Shown in pieces: positions 13,261 to 25,900 of a stretch of DNA of 64,000 nucleotides. Location: positions 930,001 to 994,000 of the forward strand of contig CM034237.1 in the NCBI GenBank assembly GCA_019916065.1. The letters run 5' to 3'. Position 1 is the stretch's first letter, and each line of letters begins with the position of its first letter. Below the pieces are notes generated by a model. It made no database searches. It worked only from the letters and a program-made list of their open reading frames with translations, and had not been told where the DNA came from. Source of the DNA: Vitellaria paradoxa. Taxonomy: Eukaryota > Streptophyta > Magnoliopsida > Ericales > Sapotaceae. The position numbers were made by a program, and so were the translations under genes.

Positions 13261-13589
13261 AAAAGAGGTTGGAGGCATGGCCACAGGGTATGCAAATAAG
13301 CAATTTTATCAAGGAACATTTGTTCTATCAGACTTACGTGCTTCATGAGCACATGATATGGAAGAGCCAGGTTTGGGGACTTGGGCCTGCGAATCAGAAT
13401 GGAATAGAAGTACAGTTGAGAGAATAAAGATATCAAAAACACCATGTAATAGACGAAGAAGGGAGGGGGGGTGTGAAACCTGCATGCAAGTCTCGTCCCA
13501 GTCATGAACGAATCAGATGATGACGAGACGTTCTTCTTCAGCAAGGATCGCCTGATCCACCGCCCATCCGGAGTGCAGGTGAGGCAGCA

Positions 13590-13625
13590 AGTATCTCTTC
13601 TCTCTCTCTCTCTCTCACACACACA
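13590..13625. repeat. (CT)n/(CA)n microsatellite in YLS8 pseudogene leader
   Basis: A CT run followed by CACACACACA, equivalent to the CT-rich leader of the intact gene at 54650-54680. The start-codon deletion of the pseudogene lies at its edge. Confidence 0.8.
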
Positions 13626-14884
13626 TACTCTCATTTCTTACCGTACTATTAATCAAAATTAGGTGAAATGGAAGTATTTACAGAAATAAAGACAAAAGTC
13701 ATAAGTATCACTTACACGATATTAGTGCAATAGGAATTTTTTTAAAGCCGTAAATGACAACTTCAACTGAAATTGTAATGCCACTTAGAATGAAAATTTA
13801 CCATTAAGATGAGTTGTTAATAAAGAATAATTTATTTTTGTAAAATTAAAATTAATTACTATTAAAATAATAATTTATGAGTAAAATATTTATTTTATTA
13901 AATATTTTTCAATTAAATCAATATATTTAATTTATTTATATGCTCAAAACCATTGCCTTCTGCGAAACAAACCCATAATTTGTTTCCTTAACGAACAGAA
14001 TAGCACCAACAATCAACCATTTATCCTTAACTTCTTAAAACAAAAAAATATCAACCAACATCTCACTCTTTTTCTTTTTTCCCGAAAGATAAATAAGAAT
14101 ATTATTAAATATAATGAATGATTGTTCAAGTCCATAAAAGGTACACCCCTTAAATAAGCAAATGCATCACTACAGCTTAGACAAAATTAACAAACTACAT
14201 CAGATATGACACTTGCGAAACAACTCACAATAAACACATAAATAAACAAAACCCAGGGGAGCAAAACTCCCAACTGATATCAGAATATCAGCAGCCTCTC
14301 CCCTAACAAAAATCAGCATAAGCAAAATAGGAACTCCACGAGTTTGCCATGCGACTATCGTCCTTTTAATACCATTACAAAAGAATCCACTGAATCCAGG
14401 ACACTAGAATGAAATAACATGTAACATGGAAACACCAAAAGGACAATGGGGAAAAATCACAGGAAGAAAAAGGATTGCCCACATTGTATCAAAAAGACAG
14501 CTTTAAGTAGAGCCAAATGGCAGAAAGTAAACTGATTAAAAGCCTCATTAACGCCCAAAACATGTGAATGAAAAAGTAAACATGGGGGGGGGGGAACAAT
14601 CCCTTTAGCTTCCTGGAAAAAAAAAAAAAAAAAAGAGGTAAATACTATTTATGAAGCAATCAATCTAATTACAATGGAACACCAAGCTGAACATCAAACC
14701 TTCTTAGACCTCAACTTATCCATTTCACTGCTTATAAGATTCCCAAGCACAAGAAGACCACAAAATTAAAAAATGATTACATATTATATGATGTGGGAAA
14801 GTCCTAAGCCTTCCATCAACAGACATACATCAATAATGATTAAGGCTTCTTCAAATTTCTCTTCAAAGGCTGAACTGCAGACAA

Positions 14885-15410
14885 TTAATTTGAATTTCCA
14901 TGTCCACGGACAGGATCGAAAATTGGTTCATGACTAACATCCACATCATTGTCAAATATATGTACCAGAGGAGCAGACACATGGTGTGGAGGAGAATGAT
15001 TAGACATCAAAGGCATGCCTTTGTTATAACTGCCTACCATATTCTCAGTGGGAGCATCTTCAATTGGGCTTCCAGTATCACCGCTAATAGTTGAAATATT
15101 AGTTGGTTCCAACTCCAAGAACACATCACAGTGATTGCGTTTCAGGTTATTTATTACATCAAACATTGTCTCGACACCATCGTCATCCAATAGAGATAAG
15201 AGGTCTGTGAAGTATTTAGCCCACAATACCAACAATTAGATACCTGCACGTGACTCTCAAATTTGACCGAGCGAGATCCACGTTGACAACCTCGTACAGT
15301 TTGGCTAGCAGCATTACATGGGTGTATTGACGACTAACCTTGATAGCACGTTTAAATTGTGTGTCGTACCCTACGTCGTCATCCACCTTAATGATAATCC
15401 TTCCCCAAAA
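14885..15410 (-). pseudogene. MULE transposase N-terminal (PB1-like) domain remnant
   Basis: Read on the minus strand from about 15410, the frame gives IIIKVDDDVGYDTQFKRAI, then LAKLYEVVNVDLARSNLRV and TCRYLI, and ends at a stop near 15230. After a frame change it continues FTDLLSLLDDDGVETMF, then CDVFLELEP and an acidic tail to 14885. The pattern of strand-loop-strand, DDD-GVETMF and a following V-LELEP resembles the N-terminal domain of plant MULE transposases. No DDE catalytic region is recognisable, so this is an inactive remnant. Family assignment is from pattern only. Confidence 0.5.
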
Positions 15411-16737
15411 ACAAAATAATGAAATTCTTTTTTAAGACATAACGAATGATCAATGATAGACAAATTACGTCCCTGAAAAAGATTATCCTCTAATTAGGCT
15501 AAGTGATTTTTACATCATCAAATAATTTTCTCCGCCTGAAAATGATTAAACTAAGAATATAAACAAATTTACGTCCATCACATTCAAAGTTTTGTAATAT
15601 ATCATTTTGATATTTAAACTAAGGATGATATACTTATTATCAAATTTAACCCTATCACATTCAAAGTTTTGGAATATTTCATTTTAATTATTAAACTTAG
15701 GCTATAAAGTTTTGCATCATGGTAAATATTTGAGGGCTATATCTCTTTATCAAATTCAAAGTTTTGGAATATCATTACATTATACTAAAGTTTTTAAGGT
15801 TTGAGATTATTTTATGCTGTATTGGGAATATAGATTTGTGGAAGGTATAGAAAAATGAAGAAAAATGGTAAAAAGCAAAACAAAATGACAAAGTCTATTT
15901 TATTATTTTTTTTATTTAGTTAGAAAAATGATACCAAAATGAATAGATATTTGTGAAAGTTCATTCGAATAGATATTTGTGAAAGTTCATTTCGTGATTA
16001 TAGCAAAATTTCAGAAAGTTCATTTGGGTTTTTTTTTTTTTTTTTTTTTTAAGTTGGTGATTACATTTTCCAAAGTTCTCTCATGAATTTTTTTCTTTTA
16101 TTTATTTATTTTTTTTATAGGTGGAAGACCTAAATATAAGAATTGGACTACGGTAGAATAAATTAGGTTTTCTTAATTGAAAATTTCATGAACTAGTCAG
16201 AAATCACAGCCCAATCATAAAATTTCATGAACTAGGTTTTCCATTAAGCCTAATCAGAATTCACAACCTAGTTAGAAAGAATTGGTTTTCTTAATTGAAA
16301 TTTTAATCACAAACCTAAATTGAAATTAAAAAAATTTAGCAAATTGAAATCAGAATTTTAACATTCCTAATCAAAATTAAGCCTAATCAGAAATTCGTAA
16401 CCTCAAAATTTCAATCACAAACCCAAATTAAGATAAAAAAATAGCCATTAACATTCGTGATTAGAATTTTAGCATTCTTAACCCCTAATTACAAATTTAG
16501 TCTGATTAGAAATCACAATCCTAAAATTTCCTAAACCGGAGACTCAAATTCAATAATAAATTAACAATGGAAGGGGGAAAAAACACACAGAAGCCAGTCA
16601 CAAACGAGTAGAAGCAACTCACAGCAACGCAACTCACAGTTTGATTTTAGAAATCAAAACCAAAGTAACTAACAATGTATATATATGCGAATATATGCGT
16701 ATGCCCTTTGTCATGAAACTTACTGTATGTATGCGTG

Positions 16738-16760
16738 TATATATATATATATATATATAA
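16738..16760. repeat. (AT)n microsatellite
   Basis: Uninterrupted TA repeat inside the MULE. Similar short (AT)n tracts stand near 17322-17341, 29624-29642, 33697-33722, 36561-36583, 47295-47318, 57198-57217, 57777-57802 and 62258-62281. Confidence 0.9.
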
Positions 16761-17189
16761 GACTTACATGACCGTTTAAGCTTTATACGGTGTAGACAGT
16801 TGAAACTTTGGTTTAAGGCTACAATGGAGACAACCAACAGGAGGGAAGGAGGTGACGCTATTCGTAGCCTAGTACAGTTCCATCTTCGTCTGTGCAATCG
16901 ACCGTTGCAAGAGAAGCTTGAAGAATGTTAATGGTGCTGACAAGGAAGGGTAGGTTTGAGGTTTAAGAAGAGCAGAAGGCGTAGGTGAAGTCGTAAGTTA
17001 AAATCATAAGTGGTATATTTACGACTTTATAGAACTCGGAAAAAAAACCACTTCAAACAAGACCTAGCTAACTGATGTCGTAAGTGGTACTTATGACTTT
17101 ACCCGTATTTCTACAAATTCTCCCATTTCATTTCATTTCACTTCATTTTGGTAAAATGTTTTGATAATATTAATAAAATGGATAAAAAC

Positions 17190-19230
17190 CCCTCTATCTC
17201 TCTCTCTTTGCGTTTGTGGTTGGGTTGGGGAAAGGAAAGAAAGGAGCCCAACTTCTCAAGCTCTAGAAGGTGCTGCCTACTACCACCACCCCTAATTGAT
17301 TAAGGGGCTGTTTAGAGTAAAATATATATATATATATATATAAGTAAAATATATATATATATTAAAAGGTATCAAAAATTATAAAATATTATCTATTTTT
17401 TCAAATTTTTCCAATCACATTCCATCACATATCATTTTTATATCAACTTTTTTATTTTTTATTTTTTTGTATTTTTTTACCATCCAAACAGTCCCTATGC
17501 CTCTTCCAAAACACGAACATGTGTGCACGCCTTATGTTTTGTTTTTAACCATAATAATAATAATAATAATAATAACAACAACAACACCAGCTTCAAAATA
17601 ATAATAATAATAATAAATTTTTAAATAAAAATATTCTCATAAAAACCATAAATATCTATACAATCATAATTTAATATATATTATGATATTACTATTATTA
17701 TTTAACGCTATTTAAATTGAAAAAAAAATATCATTATAAATAATATAAATACATACAAATCGATAATTTGTACATATTAATATTATTTATTAAAATATGT
17801 CAATTTGTCTATATTTTCATTATTTCAAAATTTAATTATGCTAGCTTTATTATTTTATATGTAAATTAAATAAAAAATTATCTTTATTGATACATTATTT
17901 TTATACTAATTTATTAATATATTCAATTTTAATTAAACTTAGAAAATAAATAAATTAATATTTTTTACTTTTCTTAAAGTAAATGTTTGAAAAAGATTAA
18001 TGATTTATTATATAAGTAATTTTTTTAATCTGAGTTCAAATTGAGTCAAAAATTGTGAAAGACATTAAAAAGCACATTAAGGAATATTTTTAAGCCTTTT
18101 AAACGTTAAGAATGTAGATCTAGACCAAGAATAGACTCAAAGGTAAAATTATCATTTTGAGAAATATTTCCCAACATTTTGAAAAGCTTAAAATACAAAT
18201 TTGGACAAAAAAAAAAAACCCTAAAATAAAATTGTAATTTATCAGCCTCAATTTAGATTGATCCAAGATTTGTTTTGTTGATAAGAAATTTGTATAGAAA
18301 TATTTATTAACATTTCAAAAGCTCATAATATAAATCTAAGACAAAAAAAAAAGGGATTAAAAAATAAAATTGTAAATTTTCGAGAGAGTACTAATTGCTT
18401 GATATAGAGTCGATAGAACTTAATGATTTTTAATTCCGTATTTTAGCAATTTTTCACCCTCTTTTATCTCACTCTTAAAGCTAAACATTTAACCCATTTA
18501 TGGAATGTATCAAACAATTAACCCATTTAATGCATAAATGTGAGTGTACCAAATATAATTAAAAGAAAACTGAAAATCATAGGACCGGATTTACCTCATT
18601 TTAGCATCATGCCAAGCACCCCTAAATATTACTAACAGTCCATTGCTTAGATCAAAATTTACTTTTCGAAACAATACTGAAAATTAAAAAACAAATTGAG
18701 TCTTGAATAAACAAGTAATGAAAATGCTTTAAGACCTTTTTTAATTGTCTCCACTTTTTAAATCTCATCTACCATTGACTAAGTCATACGTTCACATTTA
18801 GCAAATAATGATAACTCACTTTGATTTATTCAAGTGAACATTGTAGTGCAATAGCTTTTTTAAAGCATCTAGGCGACTAAAATGAACCATGGATTTTTTT
18901 TATTATTATTAGATTATACTCCAAACCATTAAAAAAAAAAATAGACGAAACTTAGCTTGAGAATTAAAAAAAAATAACTGTTTTTTAACTAATTACTAGT
19001 TTTTTTTAACTTTTTTGTTAATTTAACATTTTTGTCATTTATGATTTAAACAAAGTTTAAAATTTAAAAAAAGTAAATTTAATCATTTTTGTAAAAAATT
19101 AAAAAACTAAATAGGTAAAAACTAAGAAGTCAACTAGGCTTCTCAAACAGAACCTGAAATATACTTTCTCGAGTTGCAAGCGGGGATCGTTGGAGTTGTC
19201 TTCTGTGGCAAGAATATTCTTTGTCAGAGT
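17190..19230. other. Non-coding right end of unit 1
   Basis: No gene seen. It matches 54660-57300 with diverged but collinear blocks, such as cctcattttagcatcatgcc at 18.59 kb against the same motif at 56.86 kb. A MITE-like insert at about 17304-17492 has ends ggggctgttta and the inverse of ccaaacagtccc, and is absent from unit 2. A (TAA)n/(CAA)n tract lies at about 17550-17587. Collinearity ends near gcaagaatattctttg at about 19215. Confidence 0.6.
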
Positions 19231-19920
19231 TCACGCGGACTGTAGGTCTACAAGGCAGCCAATTATCCACATTAATACTTCCTTGCAGGCGGCCTAAAAG
19301 GGGCGTGAGCAAAATGATCATGATGCCACGGTTATCCGACCATCAGAAATGCACTGTCAGCAAATAATACGGCAGTCTCCAATCATCGCGGAAAAGTCCA
19401 AAAGATCGGTGACGTTATCAGGCATCTTTTCATTCTGTCTTTCCGTTTTTCGAGACACATTCTCTTAGTATAAATACCCCTCTTGTTACTTGGTTATTTT
19501 TTAGACACCTTCTCTTAACATAAATACCTGCCAAGTTATTTTTTACACAATCTCGCTTCTTCTTATCTTTCAACGCCCGCGGTTCCCTAAATTTCTTGTG
19601 ACATAAAATTCTTGCGAGCTGCGGAAAAGAAATTGGCAGCAAAAGAATTTTGCAGAGCGTGGGTCAAAGATTCTGCGCCAAGGTTGGTTTCGTGCGACAA
19701 GGCTCGCGGCTTAAAGCTTCCACGGTAGAGAACTTTGATTTCACGGAGCAAGTGTCGAAGAATCCCGCGTCAAAGGGTTCGCGGCACATGACCTGTGGCT
19801 CGAGAACAACCGTCATAATCAAATCATCATTCATCTAAGATGCTTCGGAACACCTCCGGACAAAAAGACTTCGACAGTCATTTTAGACATCAATCAGATT
19901 TTCTGACTGACTTAGTCAAG
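19230..19920. other. GC-richer junction segment between the two tandem units
   Basis: Not part of either matched block. It is clearly less AT-rich than its surroundings and has two TATA-like motifs on the plus strand (agtataaatacccctc near 19467 and acataaatacctgcc near 19518), each after a similar agacacattctctta/agacaccttctctta motif. No coding sequence is recognised. It may be a solo LTR or other insertion at the duplication breakpoint, but no LTR ends or target duplication could be fixed. Confidence 0.45.
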
Positions 19921-19924
19921 GTGG

Positions 19925-22900
19925 TCAAAGGTTTAAAATTGGCAGAAGCAATATCCTAACTGAAGTTCTGTCCAGCAATTTACTAGAGTGTGTACAGGAT
20001 TGCAAGTCTTCGTCACAAGCTATTAAAATGTAATCGCCGTCCTCATCAATGTACTTTATGCAATAAGTTCCAACCTTTAGGTTCAGCCTCCTGGCTACCT
20101 GCTCGTGCAACCCTTCCACTCCCGATGACAAAGACAGTTCAAACTTTATTATATCACTTCCATATTCTGCCTTTACCGTCACAACATCCGCATTTACCAT
20201 TCCTTTATCACGTGGCTTTATCTGAGCATTAGTAGCTGATGCGTCCTCATAAGTAAGATCAGATTTCGACTGTTGGATTTTTTGTTGAGCATCGTCTTTA
20301 ATAGAACCAGTAGGGAGAGAGCATTTATCCTTTTGTATCATGCAAGTTGGCCACCTATTGATACCATATTTCCTACAAATGCGCTTCAATGTAGATCTGC
20401 TAACTACAGAATTAATAACTCGAATTAGAAATGCTAGTTGAATACTTGGATAACCAGATCACAACAATATAGTTTTTTGAGCACTAAGCTTACCATTGAG
20501 GCTATCTGCTGCAGCTGCAAGACTCATTCCAAAATGTTGTTTGAGATCATCCAAACTTATTTGCCCAATTTTTCTTTTCCGTCCTTCCAATGTCATCGTG
20601 GTCATAATATTTGCATCTTGCAAAGCTGAATCACATCGCTCTGTATGAGAAACATTAGCTAGGGCATGCTTAGAAAGCAGACCAGCATTAGAAGGTAGGA
20701 TTTGTTCCTGATCAACGCCTGGGGCAGATTCAATACGGAAAAAGCAGTTAACCTTATGCTTCGACGGCCACTGTTGAATACCGTACTCCCTACATAAACG
20801 CTTTAATGTAGATCGACCAACTGCAAAAAAGAAGAATTCAAGTTAGATAAAAACTAGTTGGAAACAACGATTGCAGTATCACAAGTAACATCTTTTCTTG
20901 AGCATGGAAGTTTACTTCCAAGGCTCCTTGCAGCATCTTCGATTTTCATTCCAAAATGGTTTTGAAGGTCCTTTAAAGTAACAACGATTCCAGTGGTTCT
21001 TCTACGTTTATTTTTTTGTGAATGAATAAGGCCAATGTCCATTTGTTGCACACTGGCAACATTCTTCCCTTCATTCATTGGATCCATTGATTGCTGATAT
21101 GATAAATCCAACTCTCCCATCTCTCCATTTTGTAGGACTCTATTCCCATGCAGGGATATGGTAATTCGATGTGCAGCATAACCAGCTTTCTCATCAATAC
21201 TAAAATCAATAACTTTAACTGCTAGCTGTTCCTTGAAGTCTTTTCCAGAAGCAAGCTTAAAAGTTCGGAAAGTTTGTGTCATTGTTCCCAATACCGTGCT
21301 CAAAGTGTTTAGCTGTACCGTGTGCATAGCGTCTAGGTTTTCACAATAATCATCTTTTGCAGGCAAAAATACCTCTAGTATGTAATCATCATTTCCAGTA
21401 AGACTACTTCGCAAGCAAACAGCAAAACAACAACTTAATCCACCCCCTAGTTCATACTGTTGTAGGAGGGGACAGTCCAACATGTCAGATCTGGTTACAT
21501 GTGTCCATAATACCACATCATCAGGATACAAAAATGCCCTTCCATCAACCCTCTGTCCCTCTTTCGACTTAAATGCGTTGCACCCACTTGGAAGGGAACT
21601 GTATTTTTTGCCCATGTAATTGGTAATTGTGGACGTGACTTGTTCCCTGTAGCTTACACCAATGAGGCCACCATCAATGACAGCCTTGCAAAGACTACAT
21701 TGGAACCATGTTTGTGCACAAAGTATCTCATGACGAACATCACACACCATCTCCACCAACACCTTCCTAATTTCATCCAAGGCTGCTGCAAAAGCTTCAT
21801 CCTTATCCTCATCCTGGTTTTAATAGATTGTCATATCCAGGCATTTGTGAGAATACATTCTTTACCATATTAAATTAAGAAAAATAAAATATGACATTTG
21901 CATCACAATATACTACTTACTTGTGTAGAAGAGCATGTATGTACAACTGAACATTTCAGATTTACTTTCTGCAGAGGACGAAAAAGGAGGTATAAATAAT
22001 GAATATTTCCCAAGCAAAGAAAGCTTATATGAAAAATTAAAATCAGAAATTCCAAAGTCACATAATATAGGTTTGTGCGTGCTTTTATATGGATATATAC
22101 TCAACCTGCCATCTGAGGATCAAAGGGAAAAAAAAATGCAACATTGGCATTTCCTTGACTAAAATTAGCGTGTTTAAGCCACTTGACAAATGACAAGGAC
22201 AAAGAGGATACTCGTCCATTTTCAATTCTAAAATCAAGACATATATGGTCCTAGACTACTCTCATAAGAACTTGATTGACATCCTATTTTTTTATGTTCA
22301 TTAGAGAAATTAGAAACTATAGTTCAAGAAAGTCCAAACTAATTTTTATAGCCTGAGCTCAAAAAAAAATAAATAAAGAAATAAATCAACTCAAATCATT
22401 AATACTAAACAAGTTGTTTATATACCTCATCATATGCACACAAGAACGGTTTGATATTGGTAACAATATTTATAAAATGTCCATGACAGTTAGTCCCCAC
22501 CAAGAAGAAAGAAGATGAATACTTTCAGAACCGAACAAATAAGAAAAATTATCATTTGGTGAAGCCCACTAATAAGAGAGGGAGGAATATACAACTCAAC
22601 TCAACTTAATAAAGCTTTAGTCTCAAATGTAGTTAGGGTCAGCTACATGAATCGTCTTTCTCCATTCATTTCTGTCATAAGTCATGTCTTTCAAAAGGTT
22701 ATTCCCCCAACGCCCCCCCCCCCCCAAAAAAAAGGTCATTCTTATGTCTATCTCTCGTACTCCTTACCCCTTGTATTTGGGTCCACCCACTCTTTCTTAC
22801 TAGTGCATCCCTAAATATACGTTAGATATGACCAAATTATCTTAAATGACATCTCTTAACTTTTCTTCTATCAGTATTATCTCAACTTTGTTTTGGATAT

Positions 22901-25900
22901 ATTTATTTTGTAAAATATTTTCTTATATTACCATGCATATATTCATTTCATATACTATTTTTTCCTGTATGACTATACATACATCTTAGCATTCTCATTT
23001 TCGTTACACTCACCTTATGAAAGTGTTGTTTCTTAATATCCCAACAATTTGTACCGTATAACATAGTTAGTCATTCCAATCACAAAAACATTTGAGACAC
23101 TTATCAATTTTAACCACCCAGCTCGAATCTTTTGGATAACATCCTCTTCAACCCCTTTCATTTGCATAAATAATTGATCGAAGATATCGAAAATAATCAC
23201 TTTTTGGTACTTCTAGATCCTCAATTTTATTATGCCCTCATTTGTGGTTTTAATTTTACTAAATTTACAATGCATATATTCTATTTGTCATACTCTTTTA
23301 GGTATTTGGACTCTTAATGTGTGACTCCAAACTTTTAACTTATGATTAACCCCAGATCTAGTTTCATCTATCAATACAATATTATAAGTGAACAACTTAC
23401 ACCAAAGGATATTGTCTTGAATATATTTAGTTAGCTCATCCATAATTAAAGTGAAAATATGGCTTAAAGCAAATATTTGGTATATAATTTATCCACAAAA
23501 AAAAAAAAAAAATCCTTAGTATAGAACAATTGTAATTGAAAAATCATTTGTATCACCTCTAACAATTCTTACACTAGAAAATACTCCATAATACATGTCC
23601 TTGATCATTTTAATATATTTTAATTAACACATTTCTTTTCCCACATTCACCGTAAAATTTCTCTCAGGACCCTAACGTATGATTTCACAAAGTCAATAAA
23701 AATCATGTGAAGTTCTTTCTTATTTTCTTTATATTTTCCATCAATATTCTTATTAGAAAAAATAGCTTCTATATGGATCTACCAAGGATAAAACCAAATT
23801 GGTTCTTTGATATTTTTGTCACATAACTTAGCCTGGCCCTAATCACTCTCTTCTAAAGTTTCATAGTGTAACTTATAAACTTAATGACCCAATAATTATT
23901 ACACAGTTGGATCCCTTTTATTCTTATAAATAATTACTAAGATATTTTTCCTCCATTTGTTAGACATCTTATTTGTATGCAAGATTCCGCTAAATAATTT
24001 TGTCAATTGAAGATAACCCATCATCTGTAGTTATCGAAGATAAATAAGATATCCCATCATCAACTAGGCACTTCCAAGTTCCAATGGAAATACCATCTAT
24101 ATCTACAACTTTTCTTATCTTCATCTTTTTTCATAGCCTCTTTTACCTCTATAAATCTAACACTATATATAAACTTACATTTCTATTCTCGATAGAGTTA
24201 CTAAGATCCAAGATTCACCTCATGACAACTATTCAAAAACTTATCATAATAACTTCTCTACCTTTCTTTAATCTCCTCTCCTTTTACCAAAACTCTTTGG
24301 TTTTCATTTTTTTAGATATTTAACCTAATATAAGTCCTTAGTTTTCGTAGCTATTATTCTTGCAACCTTATAGATATCTTTCTCCTCGTCTTTTTTCCAT
24401 ACTTTGTTATATAGTTTATCAAAGATCGTATATCTAGCTTCTCTAATTGCCCATTTAGCCTTTTGTTTTAGCCAATTTGTACATTTCTACTTCCCTCTCA
24501 TCCTTGCAGTTAGGGGGTGTTTGGTAGACCAAAAGTGGAGGAAAAAGTACAATAAAAGTGGAAAGATGTGACATAAAAGTGATAGGTGGAAATTTTTGAT
24601 TGGAGGAAAGTACAAAAATTAGTTAAAATTGGTGAGTTTTGATGAAATTTGGTGTGGCCAAACAGGCCCTTAAGCAAATTCCCCTAACACTCTTTTTTAG
24701 CCTTAATCGTCCCTTGCACCTCCTCATTCCACTACCAAGTTTCCTTTGAAGGGTGGTCATTTACCTTAAATATACCTAATATCTCTGTAGTCACTCCTTT
24801 AATATACTCAGTCATCTCGTTCCACATGATATTCTAGTCATCATCTAAATTTTATTTTTTTTTCCTTAAGCATTTTATCCTTAAAGCAACATTGTTTTCT
24901 CTTTTTAGGTTCCATCACTTAATTCTTGAAAGTACATTTCCTCGATTCCTTCTCTTTCACGTCTTAATACACAAATCTAGTACTCCTAATCTATGTTGTG
25001 TAGTTATCTCAGAAGTTATTGCCTTACAATCTTTACATGAGGTACGATTGACCCTTCTAACAAGGAAAAAATTCTATTGACCAGTATCATATCCACTTTT
25101 AAAGGTTATTAAATGAGCATCTCTCTTTTTTAAATAAGTACTTGCAATAAGTCAAAAGTCGTGGCAAACTCTAAAATTGATTCACTCCCTTATTAAAACC
25201 ACCATTGTTTCTTCCCATATGCTTATTCAAATCTCCCTGTATAAAAAGTTTTTTTCCTTATTTAATATATCTTCAGTGAGTCCATCCATATCTTCCAAAA
25301 CAGCATTGGTTTGTTTCTTCATCTAGTGCTACCTGGGTCACAAGCACTAATAACATTAAAAATGACCCTAGACTTGTCCTATGCTTAGCTTAATTTGCTC
25401 ACGATAGAGTTAATAAATGAGAATGATCCATTCTCACGAAGAAAAGGATATGCAATTCTACAAAATAAAATAAAAAGGGCCAGAAAAGGACGAGTATGAA
25501 TGTTAAGGACATGCTAACAATGGCAATTTATCGCTTGACAGCATACCTTTAAAGCATCAAATACATGGCGTTGCTCGAAAAATAGAGATGAATCTTTTGC
25601 AGTGGTTGCTAGCTCAAGTATACCAACACAGGTTTGTCCAGAAGATTCAAACACGGGCAAAGCCAAAGATGCTCCAACATTGCAATATAAATCTTCACCC
25701 TGTGGAAACTCCGCAATCTGACTAGATTGATTCAATCGATGAAGGAACACGGGGCCAGGCAGCCCAAGGCCTTTTTGACGCTTCCCACCCACATTTGAGC
25801 TGCAGTCCTTAGAGATCATTCTATACTTACAAAGTCCATTATCGATTCGATTAAGAGCAAAAGGCTGGTTTCCAGTTGTAAGTTCATCCGTCCCATCCAT

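Larger units (their letters stand above)
11638..13587 (-). pseudogene. YLS8: YLS8/DIM1 (U5 snRNP thioredoxin-like) pseudogene, unit 1
   Basis: Exon 1 lies at about 13480-13587 and exon 2 at about 11638-11935, in the same order and with the same GT-AG junctions as the intact copy at 48998-54646. Three independent lesions are visible. The first seven or so coding bases, including ATG, are gone, so the leader runs straight into the codons for YLLPHLHS. The codon CGA (Arg of RLVIIRF) has become TGA near 13517. The 3' end runs past STKY into repeat-derived sequence, so the RY-stop ending is lost. Exon 2 also carries many replacement changes that the highly conserved intact copy lacks (SVSET for SVAET, ILIDPGAG for IMIDLGTG, GWGLVIASKD for GRGLVIAPKD). 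The intron is shorter than in unit 2, and a MULE sits directly upstream. Confidence 0.93.
13640..17180 (-). mobile_element. Mutator-like element (MULE) with long diverged TIRs
   Basis: Left end (about 13645-13715) and right end (about 17070-17175) are inverted copies. The left carries gtcataagtatcactta, and the reverse complement of the right carries gtcataagtaccactta. Outside these, both carry gaaatgg and matching flanks, for roughly 80-100 bp of diverged terminal repeat. The segment between has no counterpart in unit 2, where the homologous DNA passes from 54650 directly to the region matching 17190. Both outer flanks are CT-rich, so the exact target duplication is unclear. An N-terminal MULE-type protein fragment lies inside. 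It inserted between the YLS8 pseudogene and its original upstream DNA. Confidence 0.7.
1..19230. repeat. Tandem segmental duplication, unit 1 (decayed copy)
   Basis: Collinear with 21.6-57.3 kb. Matched blocks read by eye are 1-900 with 21606-22510, 1694-4235 with 22545-25230, 4240-5440 with 25515-26750, 7340-7960 with 26945-27710, 8160-10700 with 33230-36100, 10700-11340 with 45470-46160, 11640-12600 with 49010-49920, 13120-13640 with 53720-54650, and 17190-19230 with 54660-57300. Both genes in this unit, NLP and YLS8, are damaged. The unit starts before the window, because the NLP 3' exons are missing at the left edge. Confidence 0.88.

Noticed and set aside
13230..13634. 134-codon minus-strand open frame across the YLS8 pseudogene exon 1
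   Set aside because: It reads the exon in the wrong frame and continues into SINE and microsatellite sequence.
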